Origin: an uncultured Granulosicoccus sp.
GTDB lineage: Bacteria > Pseudomonadota > Gammaproteobacteria > Granulosicoccales > Granulosicoccaceae
Length of the DNA stretch: 6,329 nt
Assembly (NCBI GenBank): GCA_938016235.1
Contig: CALLPU010000539.1
Span: 1-6,329 of the forward strand
Direction: 5' to 3'
The position numbers and the translations under genes were made by a program. Each line of letters starts with the position of its first letter. Within the stretch, counting starts at the first letter, position 1. Shown piece by piece: positions 1 to 6,025 of the stretch. Under the pieces are notes generated by a model, which saw nothing but the letters and a program-made list of their open reading frames with translations, ran no database searches and was not told where the DNA came from.

Positions 1-27
1 TCTGTTTGAACGCTTTGAAGGTCACAG

Positions 28-39
28 TACACTAGTGTA
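28..39. promoter_or_regulatory. 12-bp perfect palindrome, candidate operator
   Basis: TACACTAGTGTA is a perfect inverted repeat with no spacer. Its left half, TACACT at 28-33, also reads as a weak -10 box (4 of 6 matches). It lies 16 bp after TTGAAC at 6-11, a weak -35 box (4 of 6). If that promoter is real, the palindrome overlaps the place where a repressor would block RNA polymerase. It is about 180 nt upstream of adhC, so it could instead belong to a gene left of the window. No regulator gene is visible, and a 12-bp palindrome can arise by chance. The operator role is inference. Confidence 0.3.
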
Positions 40-41
40 AC

Positions 42-78
42 GCCAGAACCGCGTCTGGCAGAGTGCCGAGAGCCGGCA
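42..78. other. Two adjacent small hairpins in the adhC leader
   Basis: Two perfect inverted repeats lie side by side. GCCAGA (42-47) pairs with TCTGGC (54-59) around a 6-nt loop. TGCCG (64-68) pairs with CGGCA (74-78) around a 5-nt loop. Neither is followed by a T-run, so they do not look like a classical intrinsic terminator. They could be the end of an upstream transcript, part of a structured adhC leader, or chance in GC-rich sequence. Confidence 0.3.
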
Positions 79-129
79 ATGACAGTCTGAATGTGGGTCC
101 GGGTCCGGCGCTACTGCAATGCCGGGAAA

Positions 130-158
130 TTTACGCGTGCGCGATGTGGGAATAGAGT
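130..158 (+). promoter_or_regulatory. Weak sigma70-like promoter candidate for adhC
   Basis: TTTACG (130-135) and TAGAGT (153-158) each match 4 of 6 consensus positions and are 17 bp apart. Transcription would begin near 165, giving a leader of about 50 nt. The 8-bp palindrome AGTCGACT (156-163) overlaps the -10 end. A better -10 sequence, TATGAT, sits at 186-191 but has no matching -35 box. One promoter in this region is expected because adhC heads the rightward gene run, but the exact choice is a guess. Confidence 0.25.
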
Positions 159-205
159 CGACTATCGCACAATTCATGGAGCAGCTATGATGCCCTTACC
201 ACCAT

Positions 206-210
206 GGAGA
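206..210 (+). promoter_or_regulatory. Ribosome binding site deciding the adhC start
   Basis: GGAGA ends 7 nt before the ATG at 218. The in-frame TTG at 212 is only 1 nt downstream of it, too close to be used. This favours ATG 218 and a protein starting MKTRAAVAF, which also matches the usual start of class III alcohol dehydrogenases. Confidence 0.7.
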
Positions 211-217
211 TTTGAAG

Positions 218-1327
218 ATGAAAACGCGTGCGGCAGTTGCCTTCGAAGCAGGCAAACCCCTGGAAATTGTCGAAGTGGACCTTGACGGGCCCAGAGCCGG
301 TGAGGTGCTGGTTGAAATCAAGGCAACCGGGATATGTCACACCGACGAATTCACCCGTTCAGGTGCCGACCCTGAAGGCGCGTTTCCGGCCATCCTCGGT
401 CATGAGGGTGCCGGGGTCGTTTTGGAAGTGGGGCCCGGGGTCACCAGTGTAGAACCCGGTGATCACGTGATTCCGTTATACACCCCCGAATGCCGCGAAT
501 GCGAATACTGCCTGAACCCGAAAACCAACCTGTGTCAGAAGATTCGATCCACGCAGGGTCAGGGACTCATGCCCGACGGCACATCGCGATTTTCCTACAA
601 GGGCAAACCCATCCTGCATTACATGGGTTGCTCCACCTTCGCCAACCACACGGTACTGCCTGAAATATCACTGGCCAAAGTGCGTAAGGACGCTTCCTTC
701 GAGAAGATCTGCTACATCGGTTGTGGCGTTACAACCGGCGTGGGGGCTGTGATGTTCACGGCCAAGGTAGAACCGAATTCAACCGCCGTCGTGTTCGGGC
801 TCGGTGGCATCGGGCTCAATGTTATTCAGGGCCTGCGCATGATCGGTGCCCGGCAGATAGTCGGTGTGGATCTGAACGCCGACAAGGAAGCCACTGGCAA
901 GGCCTTCGGCATGACGCACTTTGTCAATCCGGCGGACCATGGCGACAACCTCGTTGACCATCTGGTAGAACTCACCGGCGGCGGAGCAGACTACTCGTTC
1001 GAGTGCATCGGCAACGTGGATGTCATGCGTGCGGCGCTGGAATGCTGCCACAAGGGATGGGGTGAGAGTGTCATCATCGGGGTTGCTGGCGCAGGCCAGG
1101 AAATCAAGACACGCCCCTTCCAGCTGGTCACAGGCCGAGTCTGGCGCGGCAGTGCCTTCGGTGGTGCGCGGGGCCGAACTGATGTGCCGAAAATCGTGGA
1201 CATGTACATGGAGGGACGCATCGACATCGACAATCTCATCACGCACACCATGCCACTCGACGACATCAACAAGGCTTTCGATCTGATGCACTCTGGCGAA
1301 AGTATCCGCAGCGTGGTCCTGTACTGA
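218..1327 (+). CDS. adhC/frmA: S-(hydroxymethyl)glutathione dehydrogenase, class III alcohol dehydrogenase
   Basis: This cytosolic zinc enzyme oxidises S-hydroxymethylglutathione, the spontaneous adduct of formaldehyde and glutathione, to S-formylglutathione with NAD+. The 369 residues match the family length. Catalytic zinc ligands are Cys40 (GICHTDE), His62 (GHEGAG) and Cys169 (GCGVTTG). Structural zinc ligands are Cys92, Cys95, Cys98 and Cys106. The Rossmann loop GLGGIG is at 194-199, followed by Asp218, which favours NAD over NADP. Asp51 and Glu53 in GADPEG and Arg110 correspond, by recollected alignment, to class III residues that bind the glutathione adduct, separating it from ordinary ethanol dehydrogenases. 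It is followed 3 nt later by fghA, the next enzyme of the pathway. Start ATG 218 is chosen over TTG 212 on ribosome-binding-site spacing. No FrmR- or LysR-type regulator gene is visible in the window. Confidence 0.97.
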   Translation: MKTRAAVAFEAGKPLEIVEVDLDGPRAGEVLVEIKATGICHTDEFTRSGADPEGAFPAILGHEGAGVVLEVGPGVTSVEPGDHVIPLYTPECRECEYCLNPKTNLCQKIRSTQGQGLMPDGTSRFSYKGKPILHYMGCSTFANHTVLPEISLAKVRKDASFEKICYIGCGVTTGVGAVMFTAKVEPNSTAVVFGLGGIGLNVIQGLRMIGARQIVGVDLNADKEATGKAFGMTHFVNPADHGDNLVDHLVELTGGGADYSFECIGNVDVMRAALECCHKGWGESVIIGVAGAGQEIKTRPFQLVTGRVWRGSAFGGARGRTDVPKIVDMYMEGRIDIDNLITHTMPLDDINKAFDLMHSGESIRSVVLY

Positions 1328-1330
1328 GCC

Positions 1331-2161
1331 ATGGAAACACTATCGAGCTGGAAGAGTTTCGGCGGAACCCTCTCCGTTCACCAACATGACAGCGCACTGT
1401 GCCAGTGTCCCATGCAGTTTGCCGTCTATACACCACCGCAGGCTGCTAACGGTCCGGTACCAGTGCTCTGGTATCTGTCTGGCTTGACGTGCAACTGGTC
1501 TAACGTCATGGAGAAGTCCGGACTGCAACGGGCAGCAGCCAGGCTCGGGCTGATGGTTATCGCACCCGATACCAGTCCGCGGGGTGATGCGGTGCCGAAC
1601 GACGAGGCCTATGACCTGGGACAAGGCGCAGGCTTCTACCTGAGCGCAACACAATCGCCGTGGTCCACGCATTTTCACATGGACCGGTACATCACAGAGG
1701 AGCTCAGCGAACAGGTTATGGCCAACTTTCCGGCCGATGCCGGTCGGCAAGGAATCACTGGCCATTCCATGGGTGGGCACGGTGCGCTGACGCTACACCT
1801 GAAACACCCTGATCGGTTTACAACGGTCTCTGCGTTCTCCCCTATAGCCGCTCCAATGGATGTGCCGTGGGGAGAAAAAGCCTTCAGCACTTATCTGGGA
1901 GACGAGCGATCAACCTGGGAGCAATACGATGCCCGCGCGTTGGTACTCAAGCAACCCAGCAAGGCCTCCATACTGATCGACACCGGCGATGCCGATCCGT
2001 TTCTGGATGAACAGCTTCGACCACAGCTGTTCATCGATGCCTGCCAGCAGTCCGGCCAGACACTGAATTACCGCATGCAACCCGGCTATGACCACTCCTA
2101 CTGGTTCATTGCCAGCATGATGGAAGAGCATCTGGAACACCATGCCGCCGGGCTCGGCTAA
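1331..2161 (+). CDS. fghA/frmB: S-formylglutathione hydrolase
   Basis: This esterase-D family enzyme hydrolyses S-formylglutathione to formate and glutathione, completing glutathione-dependent formaldehyde detoxification. The 276-residue alpha/beta hydrolase is full length. The nucleophile is Ser146 in the elbow GHSMGGHG. The likely acid is Asp222 in DTGDADPFL and the base is His255 in GYDHSYWF. The family block YLSGLTC is at 48-54 and supplies the oxyanion-hole region. The IAPDTSPRG block at 77-85 is also typical. ATG follows the adhC stop by 3 nt with no clear Shine-Dalgarno sequence of its own, so translation is probably coupled to adhC on one message. The protein has no signal peptide and should be cytosolic. 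Confidence 0.96.
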   Translation: METLSSWKSFGGTLSVHQHDSALCQCPMQFAVYTPPQAANGPVPVLWYLSGLTCNWSNVMEKSGLQRAAARLGLMVIAPDTSPRGDAVPNDEAYDLGQGAGFYLSATQSPWSTHFHMDRYITEELSEQVMANFPADAGRQGITGHSMGGHGALTLHLKHPDRFTTVSAFSPIAAPMDVPWGEKAFSTYLGDERSTWEQYDARALVLKQPSKASILIDTGDADPFLDEQLRPQLFIDACQQSGQTLNYRMQPGYDHSYWFIASMMEEHLEHHAAGLG

Positions 2162-2223
2162 TTACGCCCGCTGCTGATCAACACCCTCTTGCCAAGTGAT
2201 GTTCTCCTCGCGCGGCCAACACG
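2162..2223 (+). other. 62-nt gap between fghA and the racemase gene
   Basis: I see no strong hairpin, T-run or paired promoter boxes here. A TTGCCA at 2189-2194 resembles a -35 box but has no -10 partner at normal spacing. The racemase reading frame is closed by TGA at 2197-2199, so that gene cannot extend leftward into fghA. Read-through from fghA is the simplest view, but this is the loosest junction of the rightward run. Confidence 0.4.
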
Positions 2224-3270
2224 GTGAAGGCTGACGTGCCGGATCATCTGCCGCTTGAGGGCTTGAAGGTTGTCGAGCTGCATGCCATCGGACCCGTGCC
2301 GTTTGTCGGCATGCAGCTGCAGCAGCTCGGTGCACACGTCACCCGAGTATCGCCCATCAGAGATCGGGCAATCGGAATCGAGACGGGCGCAGAAGCAGAC
2401 CTGCTGAACCGCGGCAAGGTTCGCTGCGCACTGAATCTGAAATCCACCGAAGGTATGGAGCAGTTCCATCAATTGCTAAGCGATGCTGATGTGCTCACCG
2501 AAGGTTTTCGCCCGGGTGTCATGGAGCGTCTCAACCTTCACCCGCACACCTTGATCACGCAGTATCCCACGTTGGTGGTGGGGCGTTTAAGCGGCTTCGG
2601 CCGGCAAGGAGAGTACGCACCGCGAGCCGGGCACGACATCAACTACCTGGCGTTGTCCGGTGCGCTCGCGGCGATCGGCACGCCTGATACGCCGGTGGTG
2701 CCGTTAAATCTGGTCGCAGATTTCGGAGGTGGCGCCATGCATCTGCTTACCGGTATTCTGGCGCAATTGATACAGCGCGGCATCAGTGGACGCGGCGGCG
2801 TAGTGGATGCCAGCATTCTCTCGGGGACCTTGTCGCTGACCACCATGATGCACGGCTTGCTTGCCAGTGGGCGCTGGTCACTGGATAGACAAGCCAACCT
2901 GCTTGATGGTGGCATGCCCTTCTACCGGGTATACCCGACGCTTGATCGCAAATTTGTGGCAGTAGGCGCGCTGGAAACTGTCTTTTTCCACGAATTGCTG
3001 GAGTTGACCGGGTTAAGCGAGGTTCTATCTGTTGATAAACAGTACGACATGAAAACCTGGCCTGCCATGACACTGGCATTCACGAGTGCATTTGGCGCGC
3101 GTACACGCGACGAATGGGCTGCTGAGGCTTGCCAGAAGGACTGCTGTGTAACGCCGGTTCTCAACTTTGAAGAAAGCCTGGCCCATCCCCATAATCTGGC
3201 TAACGGCTGGGTTCAACCACAGCCGTTTCCGCACCCCGGTGCTGCTCAGACCTTTACCCAACCTTCCTGA
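2224..3270 (+). CDS. Alpha-methylacyl-CoA racemase-type family III CoA-transferase
   Basis: The CaiB/BaiF family III fold is clear: LEGLKVVEL near the N-terminus, NRGKVRCALNLKS at 62-74 and the LTEGFRPGVMERL block at 91-103. The racemase branch is indicated by its three catalytic positions: His137 in AGHDINYLALSG, Asp166 in ADFGGG and Glu251 in VGALE. These match His126, Asp156 and Glu241 of the Mycobacterium tuberculosis enzyme MCR. The inferred role is epimerising 2-methyl-branched acyl-CoA thioesters so that beta-oxidation can proceed; the natural substrate is unknown. At 348 residues it is slightly shorter than the usual 360 or so, with the loss in the C-terminal tail after HPHNLANG. The start is uncertain. 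GTG 2224 has no good ribosome binding site, whereas GTG 2236 follows GAAGG (2226-2230) by 5 nt and would give 344 residues. The stop overlaps the selO start (TGATG). Confidence 0.9.
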   Translation: MKADVPDHLPLEGLKVVELHAIGPVPFVGMQLQQLGAHVTRVSPIRDRAIGIETGAEADLLNRGKVRCALNLKSTEGMEQFHQLLSDADVLTEGFRPGVMERLNLHPHTLITQYPTLVVGRLSGFGRQGEYAPRAGHDINYLALSGALAAIGTPDTPVVPLNLVADFGGGAMHLLTGILAQLIQRGISGRGGVVDASILSGTLSLTTMMHGLLASGRWSLDRQANLLDGGMPFYRVYPTLDRKFVAVGALETVFFHELLELTGLSEVLSVDKQYDMKTWPAMTLAFTSAFGARTRDEWAAEACQKDCCVTPVLNFEESLAHPHNLANGWVQPQPFPHPGAAQTFTQPS

Positions 3271-4742
3271 TGAATGCTTCGCAGAACACCTTGTCCATCG
3301 ACTTCGATAACAGCTACGTCTCACTCGCACCGGAATTTTATGAAAAGCTGAATCCCACGCCCGTCAGCAGTCCGTCTCTGATCGTTGTTAACGATTCTCT
3401 GGCTGGTCTGCTTGGGATAGACCCCGACAGCCTGCGCAGTGAACACGGCATCCAGGTGCTTGCCGGCAACCACATTGCCGACGGCTCAGAGCCTATCGCC
3501 ATGGCCTACGCCGGCCATCAGTTCGGCAACTGGGTGCCACAACTGGGGGACGGTCGCGCCATATTGCTCGGTGAAACCCTGGCAACCGATGGACAACGGT
3601 ACGACGTGCAGCTCAAGGGCGCAGGACGCACGCCATTCTCTCGAGGTGGCGACGGTCGTAACTGGATAGGCCCGGTATTACGAGAGTATGTGGTCAGTGA
3701 GGCCATGGCTGCACTGGGTGTACCCACCACACGCGCACTGGCAGCGGTCACCACCGGTGACTCCGTATTACGCGAAACCGGCCCGATGCCCGGCGCCATA
3801 CTCACACGTGTTGCGCGCAGTCATATTCGCGTGGGTACATTCCAGTACTTCGCCGCAAGGCAGAACAACGATGCCATTGAACAACTGATGCACCACGTGA
3901 TTGATCGTCACTACCCGCAACTGCGTGATGCAGATAATCCAGCACTGGCACTGCTTGCAGCGGTTATCGATGCCCAGGCCAACCTTATCGCACACTGGCA
4001 GTCGGTAGGATTTATTCACGGGGTGATGAACACCGACAACTGCTCCATCAGTGGCGACACGATCGACTATGGACCGTGTGCTTTCATGGATACCTTTTCG
4101 GCAGATCAGGTTTTCAGTTCCATCGATCGTGGTGCGCGATATGCCTACCAGAATCAGCCCCGAATCGCCCAGTGGAATCTGGTCAACCTGGCTCAGTGCC
4201 TGTTAACGTTCATGCACGATGATCAGGAAGAAGCGGTTGGGATGGCTCAAGCGGCCATCAACGAATTCGATGAGCGCTTCGTGCATTACTATCTGATTCG
4301 AATGCGGGCAAAAATCGGCCTGCTTGATGAGCAGGACGACGATCTGGCTCTGATCAGTAGCTTGATGGATCTGATGGCCAGGCACAAACTGGACTTTACG
4401 CAGACGTTTCGCCAGTTAGCCCATCGCGCGCCCGATGATCCGTTTGCACCCGGTGGCGATCTGCACGACTGGCAGCTTCGCTGGTCACAACGTATCGACA
4501 ACTGCGCCATCCCACTCTCAGAAAGCCAGCGAACCATGCAGCTCACCAACCCTGCGATCATTGCCCGCAACCATCAGGTGGAGGCCATGATTGAACAGGC
4601 CGTCAACGAACAGGACTTCTCAGCGTTTCATGCCCTGCTCAAGGCTGTGGCAACTCCGTTTGAGCGTGACCACGATGACGGGCCATTTGCCGCAGCACCC
4701 ACTGAACAGGAACGAGTGACACAAACCTTCTGTGGCACGTGA
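3270..4742 (+). CDS. selO: Protein adenylyltransferase SelO (YdiU family), cysteine form
   Basis: SelO has a protein-kinase fold but binds ATP in an inverted orientation and transfers AMP to Ser, Thr or Tyr of target proteins. Glutaredoxin and SucA are reported targets in E. coli. The 490 residues are close to the E. coli length of 478. Visible motifs are MAYAGHQFGNWVPQLGDGRA (78-97), Lys116 in QLKGAG as nucleotide-binding lysine, the loop RTPFSRGGDGR (120-130), LREYVVSEAM with Glu139, and HGVMNTDN (250-257), where Asp256 and Asn257 are the predicted active-site residues. DYGP follows with metal-binding Asp266. It ends FCGT: Cys488, third from the end, sits where animal SelO carries selenocysteine. 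The A of its ATG is the last base of the racemase stop, implying translational coupling; no separate ribosome binding site is evident. It lacks a signal peptide. Confidence 0.96.
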   Translation: MNASQNTLSIDFDNSYVSLAPEFYEKLNPTPVSSPSLIVVNDSLAGLLGIDPDSLRSEHGIQVLAGNHIADGSEPIAMAYAGHQFGNWVPQLGDGRAILLGETLATDGQRYDVQLKGAGRTPFSRGGDGRNWIGPVLREYVVSEAMAALGVPTTRALAAVTTGDSVLRETGPMPGAILTRVARSHIRVGTFQYFAARQNNDAIEQLMHHVIDRHYPQLRDADNPALALLAAVIDAQANLIAHWQSVGFIHGVMNTDNCSISGDTIDYGPCAFMDTFSADQVFSSIDRGARYAYQNQPRIAQWNLVNLAQCLLTFMHDDQEEAVGMAQAAINEFDERFVHYYLIRMRAKIGLLDEQDDDLALISSLMDLMARHKLDFTQTFRQLAHRAPDDPFAPGGDLHDWQLRWSQRIDNCAIPLSESQRTMQLTNPAIIARNHQVEAMIEQAVNEQDFSAFHALLKAVATPFERDHDDGPFAAAPTEQERVTQTFCGT

Positions 4743-4777
4743 TTCGAGCTGCACCGAGGCGCATACAACTCGAGGGT
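4743..4777. other. Convergent gap between selO and the phosphorylase gene
   Basis: Two gene runs converge here with 35 nt between stops. The only symmetry I see is TCGAG (4744-4748) against CTCGA (4769-4773), a 5-bp stem with a 20-nt loop and no T-run on either side. It is not a convincing bidirectional terminator, so termination may be Rho-dependent or lie inside the neighbouring gene ends. Confidence 0.4.
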
Positions 4778-5527
4778 TCAGATTTCAGTCTGCAAGGCGT
4801 GCGTAAGAACGCTGCGTGCATTGTCCATGGCAGCCGTAATGGCGTCCGGTAAAGCGTCGGTATCAACCGGTTTGTTATCGGTGCCAGCGGCAGGATTGAT
4901 CACCACACCGCAGCAGGCGTAGGCCATGCCCAGCTCCGCCGCCAACGAGGCCTCGGGCATGCCTGTCATGCCTACGATGGTGCAACCGTCGCTGGCCATG
5001 CGGCGGATTTCAGCGGCAGTTTCCAGGCGGGGACCCTGGGTAGCGCCATACACACCTTCGTCGATCACCGGTATGTCACCCACCTTGCGAGCGCTGTTGA
5101 TCAATGCCTGGCGTAGCGGCTCATTGTAGGGGTAGCTGAAATCGATATGCTCAACGGGATCTTCGCCGCCGTCGAAAAACGTACTCTCGCGGCCATGCGT
5201 GTAGTCGATGATCTGGTCAGGAACCACAATGGATCCCACCACGCAATCCTTGCGGATGCCACCAACAGCACCCACTGCGACGATGCGTTCAACGCCCACG
5301 CTGTTCAGCGCCCAGAGATTAGCGCAATAGTTGACGCGATGCGGCGGTATCCTGTGCGTGCTGCCGTGCCGGGCCAGAAAGGCCACCGGGCGGCCGGCAA
5401 GCTCGCCGAACACGATAGGGCTTGAAGGCGCGCCATACGGTGTCTTGACCATTTCGCGCCGGGTCACCGTGAGCCCGTCCATGCGAGTCAGGCCAGTACC
5501 ACCGATGATTGCAAGCGTCGTCGTCAT
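4778..5527 (-). CDS. S-methyl-5'-thioinosine phosphorylase (MTAP/PNP family)
   Basis: This cytosolic trimeric-type nucleoside phosphorylase should cleave methylthioinosine with phosphate to hypoxanthine and methylthioribose-1-phosphate, salvaging the methylthioadenosine left from polyamine synthesis after its deamination. The 249-residue protein has AIIGGTGL (6-13), the phosphate-binding RHG (53-55), PPHRVNYCANLWAL (61-74), TQGPRLET (163-170) and GMTGMPEA (186-193). MTA phosphorylases carry Asp residues (DYD) that read the 6-amino group of adenine. Here the equivalent stretch is NPAAG with Asn211, as expected for a 6-oxopurine. The sequence strongly resembles what I recall of Pseudomonas aeruginosa PA3004, the characterised methylthioinosine enzyme. 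Alternatives are a generic MTAP or guanosine/inosine phosphorylase. It follows ispF by 15 nt and has its own good ribosome binding site. Confidence 0.9.
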   Translation of the reverse strand: MTTTLAIIGGTGLTRMDGLTVTRREMVKTPYGAPSSPIVFGELAGRPVAFLARHGSTHRIPPHRVNYCANLWALNSVGVERIVAVGAVGGIRKDCVVGSIVVPDQIIDYTHGRESTFFDGGEDPVEHIDFSYPYNEPLRQALINSARKVGDIPVIDEGVYGATQGPRLETAAEIRRMASDGCTIVGMTGMPEASLAAELGMAYACCGVVINPAAGTDNKPVDTDALPDAITAAMDNARSVLTHALQTEI

Positions 5528-5533
5528 GGCTAA

Positions 5534-5540
5534 ATCCTTC
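5534..5540 (-). promoter_or_regulatory. Strong ribosome binding site of the phosphorylase gene
   Basis: On the minus strand GAAGGAT lies 6 nt before the ATG at 5527, inside the 15-nt gap after the ispF stop. It fixes the start and suggests efficient independent initiation on an ispD-ispF message. Confidence 0.75.
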
Positions 5541-5542
5541 AG

Positions 5543-6025
5543 TTATTCGTAGGTTGGTTCGGATAACAACACAGACGCCATGGCAGCAATACCTTCTTCC
5601 CTGCCACAAAAACCCAACGTTTCCGTCGTGGTTGCCTTGACGTTGATACGAGAGATATCCAGTTGCAAGTCCGCGGCCAGCACACCGCACATGGCCGGTA
5701 TGTGCGGGCCCATTTTTGGCGCCTGAGCGATCACCGTGGCATCCACACTGGTGCACCGAAGATCACGCTGATGTAACTGCGCAACCACTTGTCTCAGGAG
5801 ATCGCGGCTGTCTGCCCCCCGATAGGCCATGTCAGTGTCGGGAAAATGACGACCAATATCACCCAGACCCGCCGCGCCGAGCAAGGCATCGCTGATGGCG
5901 TGGAGTAGCACATCGCCATCAGAATGAGCCAGAAACGCCTTGTGAAAAGGGATTCTGACACCGCCCACCATCAGGTGATCACCCGCCTTGAACGCGTGCA
6001 CATCAAACCCGCTGCCTATTCTCAT
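5543..6025 (-). CDS. ispF: 2-C-methyl-D-erythritol 2,4-cyclodiphosphate synthase
   Basis: IspF closes 4-diphosphocytidyl-methylerythritol 2-phosphate into the cyclodiphosphate with release of CMP, in the MEP route to isoprenoid precursors. The protein is a homotrimer with metal sites. The 160 residues are the normal full length. The N-terminal signature RIGSGFDVHAF gives metal ligands Asp8 and His10; the third is His42 in HSDGDVLLHAISDALLGA (34-51). GDIGRHFPDTD (55-65) and the C-terminal KATTTETLGFCGREEGIAA (130-148) bind substrate and CMP. The ATG overlaps the ispD stop by 4 nt (ATGA), the classic coupled arrangement. Upstream, GAAG inside the end of ispD could serve as a weak ribosome binding site. 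Confidence 0.98.
   Translation of the reverse strand: MRIGSGFDVHAFKAGDHLMVGGVRIPFHKAFLAHSDGDVLLHAISDALLGAAGLGDIGRHFPDTDMAYRGADSRDLLRQVVAQLHQRDLRCTSVDATVIAQAPKMGPHIPAMCGVLAADLQLDISRINVKATTTETLGFCGREEGIAAMASVLLSEPTYE

Noticed and set aside
2..40. Short open stretch ending in TAA at 38-40, possible tail of an upstream gene
   Set aside because: Only a dozen codons are visible with no recognisable family signature, so it cannot be supported.
141..168. GCGAT/ATCGC inverted repeat as a second operator
   Set aside because: The arms are only 5 bp and 18 nt apart, which is expected by chance in this composition.
91..285. 64-codon open frame across the adhC leader
   Set aside because: It is rich in Arg and Cys, resembles nothing, lacks a ribosome binding site and runs into the true adhC start in another frame.
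779..1291. 170-codon frame antisense to adhC
   Set aside because: It mirrors a highly conserved enzyme gene in GC-rich DNA, has no family features and no start context.
1340..1780. 146-codon frame antisense to fghA
   Set aside because: A shadow of the well-supported hydrolase gene on the other strand.
4744..4773. TCGAG/CTCGA inverted repeat as a bidirectional terminator
   Set aside because: The stem is only 5 bp with a 20-nt loop and there is no T-run on either strand.
5319..5756. 145-codon minus-strand frame spanning the phosphorylase/ispF junction
   Set aside because: It overlaps two strongly supported genes on the same strand in another frame, and its composition is not protein-like. 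It is not evidence of a frameshift, because both true frames are intact.
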